Source: Betaproteobacteria bacterium
Lineage (GTDB): Bacteria; Pseudomonadota; Gammaproteobacteria; Burkholderiales; Usitatibacteraceae
Direction: 5' to 3'
NCBI GenBank assembly: GCA_016709665.1
Contig: JADJMI010000001.1
Coordinates: forward strand, 620,001 to 684,000
DNA length: 64,000 nucleotides
How positions within the stretch are numbered: position 1 is the stretch's first letter; the number at the start of each line of letters is the position of its first letter. Below the pieces are notes generated by a model. The model did no database searches. It was given only the letters and a program-made list of their open reading frames with translations, and was not told the DNA's origin. Positions 9,036-17,531 of the stretch are shown here, piece by piece. The position numbers were made by a program, and so were the translations under genes.

Positions 9036-9479
9036 ATGATCGACCGGACCACCGCCCCCCTCGGGGCCCTGCTGCTTCGCGTGTCGCTCGGCGTGATGTT
9101 CATCGCCCACAGCCTGTACCTGAAGCTCGTCGTGTTCACGCTGCCCGGCACGGCGCAGTTCTTCCAGTCGCTCGGACTGCCGGGCTGGGTCGCCTATGCG
9201 ACCTTCGCGGCCGAAGCCATCGGCGGCGTCCTGCTCGTCCTTGGCGTGAAGGCGCGCTGGGTCGCCCTTGGCCTCGTGCCGGTGCTCGCCGGCGCCGCCT
9301 GGGCCCATGCCGGCAGCGGCTGGCTCTTCACGAACGCGGGGGGCGGCTGGGAATACCCGGTCTTTCTCACGATCGCCGCGCTCGCGCAGGCGCTCGTGGG
9401 CGACGGCGCCTACGCACTGTGGAAAAGCGGCACGATCGAGAACCTGCGGCCGGTCGGCGTGGGCAAGCTCGCGCTCTAG
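9036..9479 (+). CDS. DoxX family membrane protein
   Basis: 147 aa, ATG at 9036 after AAAGGAGA. Four hydrophobic helices and the family signature (LGALLLRVSLGVMFIAHSLY; QFFQSLGLPGWVAYATFAAE) identify the DoxX/DoxD-like group. Members have been linked to thiosulfate:quinone oxidoreductase or redox stress, but many are uncharacterised. It is 23 bp after the rhodanese gene and is followed by a strong terminator-like hairpin. Confidence 0.9.
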   Translation: MIDRTTAPLGALLLRVSLGVMFIAHSLYLKLVVFTLPGTAQFFQSLGLPGWVAYATFAAEAIGGVLLVLGVKARWVALGLVPVLAGAAWAHAGSGWLFTNAGGGWEYPVFLTIAALAQALVGDGAYALWKSGTIENLRPVGVGKLAL

Positions 9480-9498
9480 CCGCGATCCGCTCCGGGAA

Positions 9499-9530
9499 GG
9501 CCGCGGCCCCGTGCCGCGGCCCATTTCATT
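9499..9530 (+). terminator. Hairpin terminator after the doxX-like gene
   Basis: Perfect 8-bp stem GGCCGCGG / CCGCGGCC with a 7-base loop, followed by the T-rich CATTTCATTT. It ends the rhodanese-doxX unit and abuts the stop of the convergent SRPBCC gene. Confidence 0.75.
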
Positions 9531-10140
9531 TCGCCTGCGCGGGCGCGACGGCCTTGAGCTTCGCCTCGATCTCGGTCCAGTCCACGGGCCCTTTCGCGAA
9601 TCGGTGTCCCAGCACGGCGAGCGTGTTCTTCCACGTCTTCTCGCTGAAGGCGTAGTAGGTGTCCCAGTCCGGTCCTTCGCCCCAGCCGCCGTGCAGGAGG
9701 GACAGCTCCGTGTTCTTCGCATCGATGGCGCGCAGGCGGATGGTCACGTAGGTGACCTGCTTGCGCATGGCCGCCTGGGTGGGCGGCGCGATCCAGGTGA
9801 AGGTGAGCATGCGCGGCTCCTGCATCGTGAGGATCTGCATGCCGTCGGTGCCCCGCATGCCCGCCGGCGCGTAGGGATTGAACCAGATCTCGTAGTCGCC
9901 GCCGGTGCGGTAGTCGACCTTCGCGCCCGGCGCGAAGAACGTGCGCAGGCCTTCGACCGTCGTCCAGGCCTTCCACACCTCGGCGACCGGGGCCGGGATG
10001 GCCACCTTGAGGCTCAGCACCTTCTCGACCGTCGGCGCCGAGAGGTCGGGCGCCCCCCCGGGTGCGAGCAACGACTGGGCGAGGGCCGGTCCGGCGGCGA
10101 AGCCGAACAGGGCGAGGGCGATCGGGGCGAGGCGTTTCAT
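9526..10140 (-). CDS. Secreted SRPBCC (AHSA1-like) domain protein
   Basis: 204 aa with a signal peptide (MKRLAPIALALFGFAAGPALA). From about residue 38 it follows the START/AHSA1 pattern: VAIPAPVAEVWKAWTTVEGLRTFFAPGAKVD, then GGDYEIWF and a C-terminal helix (SEKTWKNTLAVLGHRF). SRPBCC domains form a deep hydrophobic cavity; exported versions are less common and uncharacterised. It lies 13 bp downstream of the ICMT-like gene on the same strand. Confidence 0.85.
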   Translation of the reverse strand: MKRLAPIALALFGFAAGPALAQSLLAPGGAPDLSAPTVEKVLSLKVAIPAPVAEVWKAWTTVEGLRTFFAPGAKVDYRTGGDYEIWFNPYAPAGMRGTDGMQILTMQEPRMLTFTWIAPPTQAAMRKQVTYVTIRLRAIDAKNTELSLLHGGWGEGPDWDTYYAFSEKTWKNTLAVLGHRFAKGPVDWTEIEAKLKAVAPAQAK

Positions 10141-10153
10141 CGAAGCTCCGGAA

Positions 10154-10576
10154 TCAGTAGACGAAGGGAAGGATGGCCCGGGTGCGTTCGCGATAGGCGG
10201 CGTAGCCGGGATGGACGAGGACGAGGCCGCGCTCCTCGCGCACGGCCTTCGCGGCGAGCACGCCGGCGAGCAGCAGCCAGAGCACGGCCTGGGCGGCGTC
10301 GCCCGCGGCGACGAAGGCGGCCATGGTCACGAGGACGGCGAGGTACATCGGGTGGCGGATCCAGCGATAGGGACCGGCCGTGACCAGCAGCCCGCCTTCC
10401 TTCGGTTCGGGCCGGATGTTGAAGTTCCCGGGCCGGTTGGCCGAGATCGCCCACGCGCCGATGGCGAGGCCCGCCACCAGCAACGCGGCGAACGCGATTC
10501 CGAGGCGGGACGGATCCGCTCGAAGGACCATGGCGGCCATGAGGCCGAACTGCAGCGCGACGAGGAGGCGTGACAA
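10154..10576 (-). CDS. Isoprenylcysteine carboxyl methyltransferase (ICMT/PEMT)-family membrane protein
   Basis: 140 aa from a TTG start at 10576, five bases after the aminotransferase stop. It has four hydrophobic helices and the family's cofactor region GPYRWIRHPMYLAVL with a C-terminal EERGLVLVHPGYAAYRERTR. In eukaryotes the family methylates prenylcysteine; the bacterial members are mostly of unknown substrate. A longer frame that appears to join it to the aminotransferase arises only because of the frameshift in that gene. Confidence 0.85.
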   Translation of the reverse strand: MSRLLVALQFGLMAAMVLRADPSRLGIAFAALLVAGLAIGAWAISANRPGNFNIRPEPKEGGLLVTAGPYRWIRHPMYLAVLVTMAAFVAAGDAAQAVLWLLLAGVLAAKAVREERGLVLVHPGYAAYRERTRAILPFVY

Positions 10577-10580
10577 GGCG

Positions 10581-11761
10581 CTAGCGCGAGGCGATGAAGT
10601 CGCGCAGGCGCGCCATCGCTTCCTCCAGCCGGGCCACGGGCTGCGTGTAGGCGATTCGCACATGCCTTTCGGGGCGGCGAACCCGAAATCCCTGCCCGGC
10701 GTGATGGCGACGCCCGCGTGCACGAGCGCCTCGCGCGCGAAGGCGAAGCTGTCCTCCGTGAGACCGGAGCAATCCGCGTAGACGTAGAACGCGCCCTCGG
10801 GCGTCACGGGCACGCGAAAGCCCAGCGACGCGAGCGCAGGCACGAGGAAATCGCGCCGCGCGGCGAGTTCCCGGCGCCGCTCTTCCAGGATGGCGATCTT
10901 CCCGGGCTCGAAAGCCGCGAGGGCCGCGTGCTGCGAAAGCGTGGCCGGCGAGATGTACAGGTTCTGCGCGAGCTTCTCGAGCGCGCGCACGTGGCTGGCC
11001 GGCGCCACGAGCCAGCCCAGCCGCCAGCCGGTCATCTGGAAGTACTTCGAGAAGCTGTTGATGACGAAGACGTCTTCGCCGGTCTCGCAGGCGGTGCGCG
11101 CATCCAGGCCGTAGGTGAGCCCGTGGTAGATCTCGTCGGCGATGAGGGCGGCGCCGCGCTCGCGGCACAGGCCGGCCAGGGCCGCCATCTCCGCCGGCGG
11201 CACCATCGTGCCCGTCGGGTTCGAGGGCGTGGCCACCATGACGGCGCGGGTCTTCGGCGCCCATGCAGCCCGCGCGAGATCCGCCGTGAGCTGGTAACGG
11301 GTTGCGGGACCCACCGGCACCAGCTTCGGCACGCCGCCCAGGGCGTGCACGAAGTGGCGGTTGCAGGGGTAGCTCGGGTCGGCGAGCAGCACCTCGTCGC
11401 CCGCGTCGAGCAACACGCCGAAGGCGAGCAGGAGCGCCGCGCTCGACCCCGCCGTCACCACGATGCGGGCCGGATCGACGCTCACGCGGTAGCGATCGGC
11501 GTAGAAGCGCGATATGGCCTCGCGCAGCGGCGGGATGCCGAGCGCCGAGGTGTAGTTCATCGGCTGCGCGTCGAGCGCCCGGTGCGCCGCCGCCACGATG
11601 GGCTCGGGCGTGCGGAAGTCCGGCTCGCCGATCTCCAGGTGGATGACGTCGCGCCCCGCCGACTCGAGTTCCCGCGCCAGCGTCTGGATCTCCATCACCT
11701 CGAAGGCGGCGATGGAATCCATGCGCGAGGCGAGGTGCAGGCGCGCGGCTCGGTCGTCCAT
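10581..11761 (-). CDS. PLP-dependent aminotransferase, class I/II (single-base frameshift)
   Basis: Fold-type I aminotransferase, about 393 aa once corrected. Features: N-terminal IHLEIGEPDFRTPEP, SNPTGTM, DEIYHGLTY, and the PLP lysine in INSFSKYFQMTGWRLGW. The frame breaks near the GGGG run at 10671-10674: upstream it reads GRDFGFAAP, while the correct ending ERHVRIAYTQPVARLEEAMARL lies in another frame and stops at 10581. Total length is 3n+2, as expected for one lost base. It starts 4 bp after the PH-domain gene. Amino acid substrate not identifiable. The break is probably a sequence error, but a real pseudogene cannot be excluded. Confidence 0.85.
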
Positions 11762-11765
11762 CGTT

Positions 11766-12194
11766 CTAGTGGTGGAGGTTGTCCGCGATGTCCAGCTCGC
11801 GCACGCCCTTGCGGTCGCGGGCCGCGTCCACGGCCTTCAGGATCCGCAGGCGAAGGCCGTCGGCATCCGGCACGCCGCGGATCACGAGGAAAGGCGTGGT
11901 GGTGTCGGACGTCTGCATCTCGACGTTGCCGATGCCCACGAGCCGCATCACGAAAGGCTGCACGAAGCTCGCGTCCTTCACGCGGTACATGAGGAGGCTG
12001 TCCGTGCGCCGGCTGAACACGCCCTGGCGGATGTGGATCGACTGCGTCGTCACCTCGTAGGTGAAGCAGCGCGTGGCGATGTACCGCCAGATCGCGTACG
12101 GGATGGGGATGACGAGAACGCACAGGACGAACGGCCAGAAGTTCGTCCACTGCGAGGGGCTGCCCTGCCAGAGTACCTGCTCGTCCGTGCTCAT
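11766..12194 (-). CDS. Bacterial PH-domain (YdbS/bPH2-like) membrane protein
   Basis: 142 aa from ATG 12194, chosen over the ATG two codons upstream because GAGAGG is then 6 bases away. It begins DEQVLWQGSPSQW, typical of bPH2 proteins, has a hydrophobic hairpin (FWPFVLCVLVIPIPYAIW, about residues 19-36) and then the beta-rich PH-like domain (TTQSIHIRQGVFSRRTDSLLMYRVKD). Function in bacteria is poorly defined. A G20 tract lies about 100 bp upstream of its start. Confidence 0.82.
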   Translation of the reverse strand: MSTDEQVLWQGSPSQWTNFWPFVLCVLVIPIPYAIWRYIATRCFTYEVTTQSIHIRQGVFSRRTDSLLMYRVKDASFVQPFVMRLVGIGNVEMQTSDTTTPFLVIRGVPDADGLRLRILKAVDAARDRKGVRELDIADNLHH

Positions 12195-12294
12195 CGACAT
12201 CCTCTCGATCGGGGCCAAGGGGCCATTATCGCAATACTCTCGATACCCATGCGCGTGGGGGCGGGAGACGGGCAGGGCAGGCCGGCGAAGGGGA

Positions 12295-12314
12295 GGGGGG
12301 GGGGGGGGGGGGGG
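12295..12314. repeat. Homopolymeric G20 tract
   Basis: Twenty consecutive G on the plus strand directly after GGGGA. It lies about 100 bp upstream of the PH-domain gene start, in the region where its promoter would be. Tracts of this length are slippage-prone and could be phase-variable, or their length could be a sequencing artefact. Confidence 0.9.
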
Positions 12315-12428
12315 CGGTGCCCCGATTTCGCCGCCAGCAGGCCCGAAATTGCCAACGATCGACCCCGAGGAAGGCCGGGTCGATCCGCGCGCGGCCAATA
12401 CCCCGCCACACGGGCGGCCGGGGGCAGA

Positions 12429-12470
12429 GGCCGTGATTGCGCCGCCCTGAAATGGCAACGCCTTTCCACG
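12429..12470 (-). repeat. Possible degenerate relative of the 16.4-kb structured repeat
   Basis: Read on the minus strand this segment (GAAAGGC, then ATTTCAG, GCGGCGC, CGGCCTCT in order) matches the left arm of the two elements at 16.4-17.0 kb with spacing kept. The remainder of the element is not convincingly recognisable, although a short ATTTCG/CGAAAT hairpin near 12324-12347 could correspond to the central hairpin. Confidence 0.35.
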
Positions 12471-12501
12471 CCCTCGACGGCCACCTCCCGCCGGCCATGG
12501 C

Positions 12502-15500
12502 TCAACGCCGCAAATGCTCGTCCCAGAACTTCTGCAGGCGCTTGGCGGACACCGGGAAAGGCGTCTTCAGTTCCTGCGCGAAGAGCGAGATGCGAAGTTC
12601 CTCGATGAGCCAGCGGAATTCCTCCAGCTTCGGGTCGCGGCGCTCGGCCTCGTGGTCGGCGGCCGCCCGCGCCTCGTACTGGTTCCAGAGGCCGGCGATC
12701 ACCGGGCCGTGACGCACGTCCCGTTCGGGGTTGGACCGGGCCTTCTGCGTCCGCAGGGCGAGCCCCTTGAGGTAGCGCGGCAGCTCGCCGAGCTTCTCCC
12801 AGGGCGTCCGCGCGAGGAAGCCCGCGAAGACGAGGCGCTGCTGCTGGGCCTTCACCTCGTGCGCGAGCTTTCCGAGCCCGGCGGACTGGGCGAGCGCCGC
12901 CGTGAGGGCGTGGTTCGCATCCGCGATGGCCATGGCGTGGCGGGCGACCGCCTCGCTCACCGCGGGCAGCCGGGTCTTCGCGCGCTTTTTCTGCTCCTCG
13001 TAGCCCTTGGGGCTGCGCGGGGGCTCGTCCTCGCCGATGAACGCGCGGTCCATCACGCAGGCGACGAAGTCCGCGCGCAGCTTGTCCGCGGGCATCACGG
13101 ACTGGAGCTTGAGCGCGAGGGCGTTGAACGAGGAGGGCCCGCGCTCGAGCTGCTTCACCTGTTCCTTGAGATCGAAGGCGAGCAGGCGCCGCACGCCGCC
13201 GCGATGGGCGTCGAGCGCCTTCTCCTTCGTGTCCATGAGGCGGATGGCGACGCTCTCGCCCTCGTCCACCAGGGCGGGGTAGCCGGTCATCGCCTGGTTG
13301 CCCCGGCGAAAGGCGACCTCCGCCGGCAGGTCGCCGAAGTCCCAGGCCTTGATGCCTTCGCGCTCGAGACCCGGCTTCGACTGGGCGAGCGTGAGCTGCG
13401 CGGCCTCGCCCAGCTGCTTGCGAAGGGCGCCCAGGTCACGGCCCATGGCGAGCTCGCGCTTCGCATCGTCCACGATGCGCAGGTTCATCCGCAGGTGATC
13501 GGGCGGCTGGTCCTTCGACCAGACGTCCGAGTCGAGGCGCTCGCCCACCTGGCGCGAGGCGTAGGCGAGCACCTCCTCGGCGATGGGCCGCGCGCCGGGC
13601 TTCACGCGTTCCAGGAAGGCCGTGACGTGCTCCGGCACGGGCACGAGCGCCGAGCGGATGCGCTTGGGCAAAGCCTTCATGGTCCACGCGATTTTGTCGC
13701 GCACCATGCCGGGCACCAGCCAGTCGAGCGCCGCCTCGTCCAGCTGGTTGAGGAGCGCGAGGGGCACGTTCATCGTGACCCCGTCCATCGGGTGCGACGG
13801 CTCGAAGCGGTAGGCGAGCGGGAAGACGTGATCGCCCAGCCGGAACTGGCGGGGGAAGAGCTCCTCCGTCACGGACTCCGCCCCGTGGCGCATGAGGTCC
13901 TCCTTCGTGAGGTGCAGCAGCTTCGGCTCCGCCTTCGCGCGGCCCTCGTACCAGTGCTCGAAGGAGCGGGCGTCGCGCACCTCGGCCGGGACGATGGCGT
14001 CGAAATACGAATACAGAGCGCGATCGTCCACGAGCACGTCCTGGCGCCGCGCGCGGTGCTCGAGGTCCTGGACCTCCTTCACGAGGCGCTGGTTGTGCGC
14101 GAGGAACGGCTGCCGGGTGTCGAACTCGCCGGCCACGAGCGCGCCCTCGATGAATATCTCGCGGGCGCGCACCGGGTCCAGCTTGCCGAAGCTCACTTTG
14201 CGCCGCGCGACGATCGTCAGGCCGTAGAGGGACACCGTCTCGTAGGCCGCCACTTCGCCGCGCGTGCGGTCCCAGTGCGGCTCGTTGTGCAGGCGAGTGA
14301 CCAGGTGCTGCGCCGCTGCCTCGATCCACTCGGGCTCGATGCGCGCGACGTTGCGGGCGAAGACGCGCGTAGTCTCCTGCAGCTCGCCCGCCATGATCCA
14401 GCGTGGGCGGTTCTTCTTGAGGCCCGAGCCCGGCCAGATGGCGAAGGGGATGCCGCGCGGGGCGTTGTAGTGATCGCCCTCCTGCGCCTTGAGGCCCACG
14501 TTGGAGATGAGGCCCGTGAGCAGGGCCCGGTGAACCTGCTCGTAAGTCGCGGCCGACGGGTTCTCGCGGATCTTCAGGTCCGCCGCCATCTCGCGAAGCT
14601 GCCCGGCGAGGTCGCGCCATTCGCGCATGCGCACGTACGAGAGGAAATGGTCGCGGCACACCTGCCAGAGCTTGCGGCCGGATTCCTTGTGGCGGAAGGC
14701 TTCGTCGAAGAACTTCCACAGGTTCATAAGCTGCACGAAGTCCGACGCGTCGTCGCGGAATTCCTCGTGCGCGCGGTCCGATTCCTGGCGCTTGTCCTGC
14801 GGGCGGTCACGCGGGTCCTGGATCGACAGGGCCGCGGTGAGGATGATCATCTCCGCGAGGCAATCGAACTCGCGCGCGGCGAGCAGCATGCGGCCGATGC
14901 GCGGATCGACCGGCAGGCGCGCCAGCTCGTGGCCGAGCGGCGTGAGGGTGCGCTTGCCGTCGAGGGCGCCCAGCTCGAAGAGGCTCTTGTAGCCGTCCTC
15001 GATCTGCCGGGGCGTGGGCGGCTCGACGAAGGGGAAGGCCGCGATGTCGCCCAGCTCCAGCGCCGCCATGCGCAGGATGACGGAGGCGAGCGAGGTGCGC
15101 AGGATCTCCGGCGTCGTGTACTCGGGCCGCCCGGTGAACTGCTCCTCCGAGAAGAGGCGGATGGCGACGCCGCTCGCGACGCGGCCGCACCGTCCCGAGC
15201 GCTGCTTCGAGGCGGCCTGCGAGATGGGCTCGATGCGCAGCTGGTCGATCTTCTGCCGGGGGCTGAAGCGCTTCACGCGCGCGAGGCCCGTGTCGATCAC
15301 GTAGTGGATGCCGGGCACCGTGAGCGAAGTCTCGGCCACGTTGGTCGAGAGCACGATGCGACGCCGCGCCGAGCGCTCGAAGACGCGGTCCTGCTCCTCG
15401 GCGGACAGGCGCGAGAAGAGCGGCAGGATCTCCGCGCCCTTCGGATGGTGCTTGCGGAGCGCCTCGGCCGCCTCGCGGATCTCGCGCTCGCCCGGCAGGA

Positions 15501-16380
15501 AGACCAGGATGTCGCCCGTGCGGCTCTCGCGGTCGATCTCGTCGACGGCCTTCACGATGGCCTCGTTCATGTCGACGGGCTCGTCGTCCTCGTCCTCGAT
15601 CTCGAAGAACTCCGGCCGGTAGCGGACTTCCACCGGGTACGTGCGGCCCGACACCTCGATCACCGGCGCGCCACCGAAGAAGTCCGAGAAGCGCTGCGTG
15701 TCGATGGTGGCCGAGGTGACGACCACCTTCAGGTCCGGGCGGCGCTCCACGAGGCGCTTCAGGTACCCCAGCAGGAAGTCGATGTTGAGGCTGCGCTCGT
15801 GGGCCTCGTCGACGATGATCGTGTCGTAGGCGCGCAGCTCCCGGTCCGAATGCGTCTCGGCCAGCAGGATGCCGTCCGTCATCACCTTGATCGCGGACTC
15901 GGGAACCGTGCGGTCCTGGAAGCGGATCTTGTGGCCCACGAAGCCCTTGGGCGTGCCGGGCAGCTCCTGCGCGAGCCTCGACGAAAGGCTTCTCGCCGCG
16001 ATGCGCCGAGGTTGCGTGCAGCCGATGAGCCCCGCCGCCCCGCGACCCAGCGCGAGGCAGATCTTCGGAATCTGCGTCGTCTTGCCCGAGCCCGTCTCGC
16101 CGCACACGATGGTCACCGGGTGTTTCGCCACCAGCGCGGCGATGTCCTCGCGCTTCTGCGCGATGGGCAGGTCTTCCGGGAAGTGGGGCACCGGAAGCCG
16201 GGCCGCCCGCACCGCATACGCCTTGCGCGAGCGATCCACCAGCGCTTCCAGGATCGCCTTCTCGCGCTCGTGCGGGCGCCCCGAGCGCGTGCGCTCCGCC
16301 ACGGTGGCGGCGAGCGCGGCGATCTTCGGGTGGTCCGCCGCCAGCGTGGCGGCGAGGAGGTCTTCGGGGAGGGCGTTCAA
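12502..16380 (-). CDS. hrpA: ATP-dependent RNA helicase HrpA
   Basis: 1292 aa, full length for HrpA (about 1300). DEAH-box helicase that in E. coli acts on ribosomes and mRNA processing. Visible in order: Walker A GETGSGKT (94-101), QPRRIAARS, DEAH box (191-194) in IIVDEAHERS, TSATID, the RecA2 motifs STNVAETSLTVPGIHYVIDTG and QRSGRCGR, the helicase-associated and OB-fold regions, and the long C-terminal DUF3418 region typical of HrpA. Single gene, with gene-free stretches carrying repeats on both sides. Intact frame. Confidence 0.97.
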   Translation of the reverse strand: MNALPEDLLAATLAADHPKIAALAATVAERTRSGRPHEREKAILEALVDRSRKAYAVRAARLPVPHFPEDLPIAQKREDIAALVAKHPVTIVCGETGSGKTTQIPKICLALGRGAAGLIGCTQPRRIAARSLSSRLAQELPGTPKGFVGHKIRFQDRTVPESAIKVMTDGILLAETHSDRELRAYDTIIVDEAHERSLNIDFLLGYLKRLVERRPDLKVVVTSATIDTQRFSDFFGGAPVIEVSGRTYPVEVRYRPEFFEIEDEDDEPVDMNEAIVKAVDEIDRESRTGDILVFLPGEREIREAAEALRKHHPKGAEILPLFSRLSAEEQDRVFERSARRRIVLSTNVAETSLTVPGIHYVIDTGLARVKRFSPRQKIDQLRIEPISQAASKQRSGRCGRVASGVAIRLFSEEQFTGRPEYTTPEILRTSLASVILRMAALELGDIAAFPFVEPPTPRQIEDGYKSLFELGALDGKRTLTPLGHELARLPVDPRIGRMLLAAREFDCLAEMIILTAALSIQDPRDRPQDKRQESDRAHEEFRDDASDFVQLMNLWKFFDEAFRHKESGRKLWQVCRDHFLSYVRMREWRDLAGQLREMAADLKIRENPSAATYEQVHRALLTGLISNVGLKAQEGDHYNAPRGIPFAIWPGSGLKKNRPRWIMAGELQETTRVFARNVARIEPEWIEAAAQHLVTRLHNEPHWDRTRGEVAAYETVSLYGLTIVARRKVSFGKLDPVRAREIFIEGALVAGEFDTRQPFLAHNQRLVKEVQDLEHRARRQDVLVDDRALYSYFDAIVPAEVRDARSFEHWYEGRAKAEPKLLHLTKEDLMRHGAESVTEELFPRQFRLGDHVFPLAYRFEPSHPMDGVTMNVPLALLNQLDEAALDWLVPGMVRDKIAWTMKALPKRIRSALVPVPEHVTAFLERVKPGARPIAEEVLAYASRQVGERLDSDVWSKDQPPDHLRMNLRIVDDAKRELAMGRDLGALRKQLGEAAQLTLAQSKPGLEREGIKAWDFGDLPAEVAFRRGNQAMTGYPALVDEGESVAIRLMDTKEKALDAHRGGVRRLLAFDLKEQVKQLERGPSSFNALALKLQSVMPADKLRADFVACVMDRAFIGEDEPPRSPKGYEEQKKRAKTRLPAVSEAVARHAMAIADANHALTAALAQSAGLGKLAHEVKAQQQRLVFAGFLARTPWEKLGELPRYLKGLALRTQKARSNPERDVRHGPVIAGLWNQYEARAAADHEAERRDPKLEEFRWLIEELRISLFAQELKTPFPVSAKRLQKFWDEHLRR

Positions 16381-16446
16381 GCCGCCATTTTACCGGGCCG
16401 GGGCCCGCTTTCCCCCGGCAGCAGCGTTATTCGCAAGAGAGGCTAG

Positions 16447-16658
16447 CAATGGGATCGGGCGCGAGGTGAAACCATCGAAATTCAGCGCGGCGCTTCATCG
16501 GCCTCTTGCGGGACGGGTGCCCCGGAATTTCGGGCCAGCAACCACGCAGGCCCGAAATGACGTCCAACGTTCCCCATCAACCCGGGGCCCGAACCTGCAC
16601 GGCCGCGCCGCGATGAATTTCGATGGCTTCACCTCGCACCCGATCCGATCGTGCCCAT
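16447..16658 (+). repeat. Structured repeat element, copy 1
   Basis: About 212 bp that folds on itself: the outer arms (ATGGGATCGGG... on the left, complement of ...CCCGATCC on the right) pair over some 35 positions, and a central hairpin ATTTCGGGCC / GGCCCGAAAT is present. Bases 16481-16525 are identical over 45 bp to the reverse complement of 16923-16967 in copy 2, while the stem sequences differ between copies but remain complementary within each. Confidence 0.8.
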
Positions 16659-16784
16659 GGAACCGTCAACGCTACGTCGCACGGATGGGCCGATTCGAAG
16701 CGGCTGTCGGTCACGACGATTCCGTGGCCTCGATCAACGGTGCCAACGGGGGCGCGAAGCGGCGCTGCATCCCACCGCGATGAT

Positions 16785-17003
16785 CTGGGACCGGGGATGG
16801 GGAAAGGCTCGTCAATTTCATCGCGGCGCGGCCGTCGCAGGTTCGGGCCACAGGGTTACCGTGGCTCGAACAATGGACGGGTCGGATTCAGGGGCCTGTC
16901 GTGTGTTGACTGGCCCCTGAATCCGGGGCACCCGTCCCGCAAGAGGCCGATGAAGCGCCGCGCTGAAATTGACGAGCCTTTCCCCATCCCCGGTCCCATT
17001 GCC
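16785..17003 (-). repeat. Structured repeat element, copy 2 (inverted)
   Basis: Same architecture as copy 1 in the opposite orientation. Outer arms GGGACCGGGGATGG and its complement, conserved inner blocks around GCGCGGCG and GCCGCGCCGCGATGA, and a central hairpin GATTCAGGGGCC / GGCCCCTGAATC that replaces the copy 1 hairpin by a different but fully paired sequence. Could be a palindromic mobile element or encode a structured RNA; no transposase is nearby. Confidence 0.8.
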
Positions 17004-17012
17004 CTCGGGAAT

Positions 17013-17531
17013 CTACTTGAGCCTCGCCAACACCTCGTCGACACTGGCATCGGCGAACGCATGCAACTCCGCGGTCGTCCGGTTCTGCATGGGATGGGGA
17101 ACGAAGACCGACGCACCGGCGTACCCGATGGCGCCGCATTGCTTCGCGAACGCGTCGCGGAACTCGGTGGTGAGGACGCTCACGCCCGGGATGCCGCGAA
17201 GGTCGAGGTCGTTCAGGTCGTGGGTGCTGCAGGAGGTGCAGGAGCCGCAGTCGGACAGGGCGATGATCACGGCATCGCATTCGGTGGCGACCGATTGCAG
17301 GATGGGGATGGGCGCGGTTCGGGTGTTGGTGGGCTTGGCGTAGCGCTTCGTGCGGATGCCGCGTTCGTGCAACAGCGCCTCGAGGCGGTCGATGTATTCG
17401 GCACCGCGCATCTTGCCGATGTCGAGCAGGCCCACGGTCCTGCCGGCGAGGTCGGAGGGGGCCGCCTTGCGCGCGCGCTGCACGGCGGCGGCTTCGGGCG
17501 TGGGGTCGCGCAGCTTCACGACGGCGTTCAT
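17013..17531 (-). CDS. UGSC-type protein, cysteine form
   Basis: 172 aa. Contains DCGSCTSC (Cys95, Cys98, Cys101) after a hydrophobic strand (CDAVIIALSDCGSC); this matches the UGSC family, named for a selenocysteine-Gly-Ser-Cys motif in some members, with Cys replacing Sec here. The fold appears alternating alpha/beta with GRTVGLLDIGK near residues 30-40 and VSVLTTEFRDAF later. The family's biochemical role is not established to my knowledge. Its ATG overlaps the stop of the upstream CxxC protein gene (ATGA), so the two are almost certainly partners. Confidence 0.8.
   Translation of the reverse strand: MNAVVKLRDPTPEAAAVQRARKAAPSDLAGRTVGLLDIGKMRGAEYIDRLEALLHERGIRTKRYAKPTNTRTAPIPILQSVATECDAVIIALSDCGSCTSCSTHDLNDLDLRGIPGVSVLTTEFRDAFAKQCGAIGYAGASVFVPHPMQNRTTAELHAFADASVDEVLARLK

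Larger units (their letters stand above)
12195..12501. other. 307-bp gene-free stretch between hrpA and the PH-domain gene
   Basis: Holds the 20-base G homopolymer (12295-12314), a hairpin formed by GATCGACCC and its complement (around 12358-12386), and near 12429-12470 a stretch resembling the left arm of the repeats at 16.4-17.0 kb. The several frames open across it are Pro/Gly/Arg-rich shadows with no recognisable protein. Confidence 0.7.
16381..17012. other. 632-bp gene-free region with paired inverted elements
   Basis: No credible coding frame. It holds two inverted copies of a structured ~215-bp element (separate entries) with about 125 bp of unassigned sequence between them. The second copy ends 10 bp from the stop of the UGSC-type gene. 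Confidence 0.85.

Noticed and set aside
10154..11761. 535-aa apparent fusion of aminotransferase and ICMT-like protein
   Set aside because: Arises only because the -1 indel near 10672 moves the aminotransferase into the ICMT frame; the aminotransferase ending and its own stop at 10581 are visible in the other frame.
12514..16446. 1310-aa plus-strand frame across hrpA
   Set aside because: It mirrors the real minus-strand hrpA frame and is Arg/Ala/Leu-rich with no family; HrpA motifs explain the interval fully.
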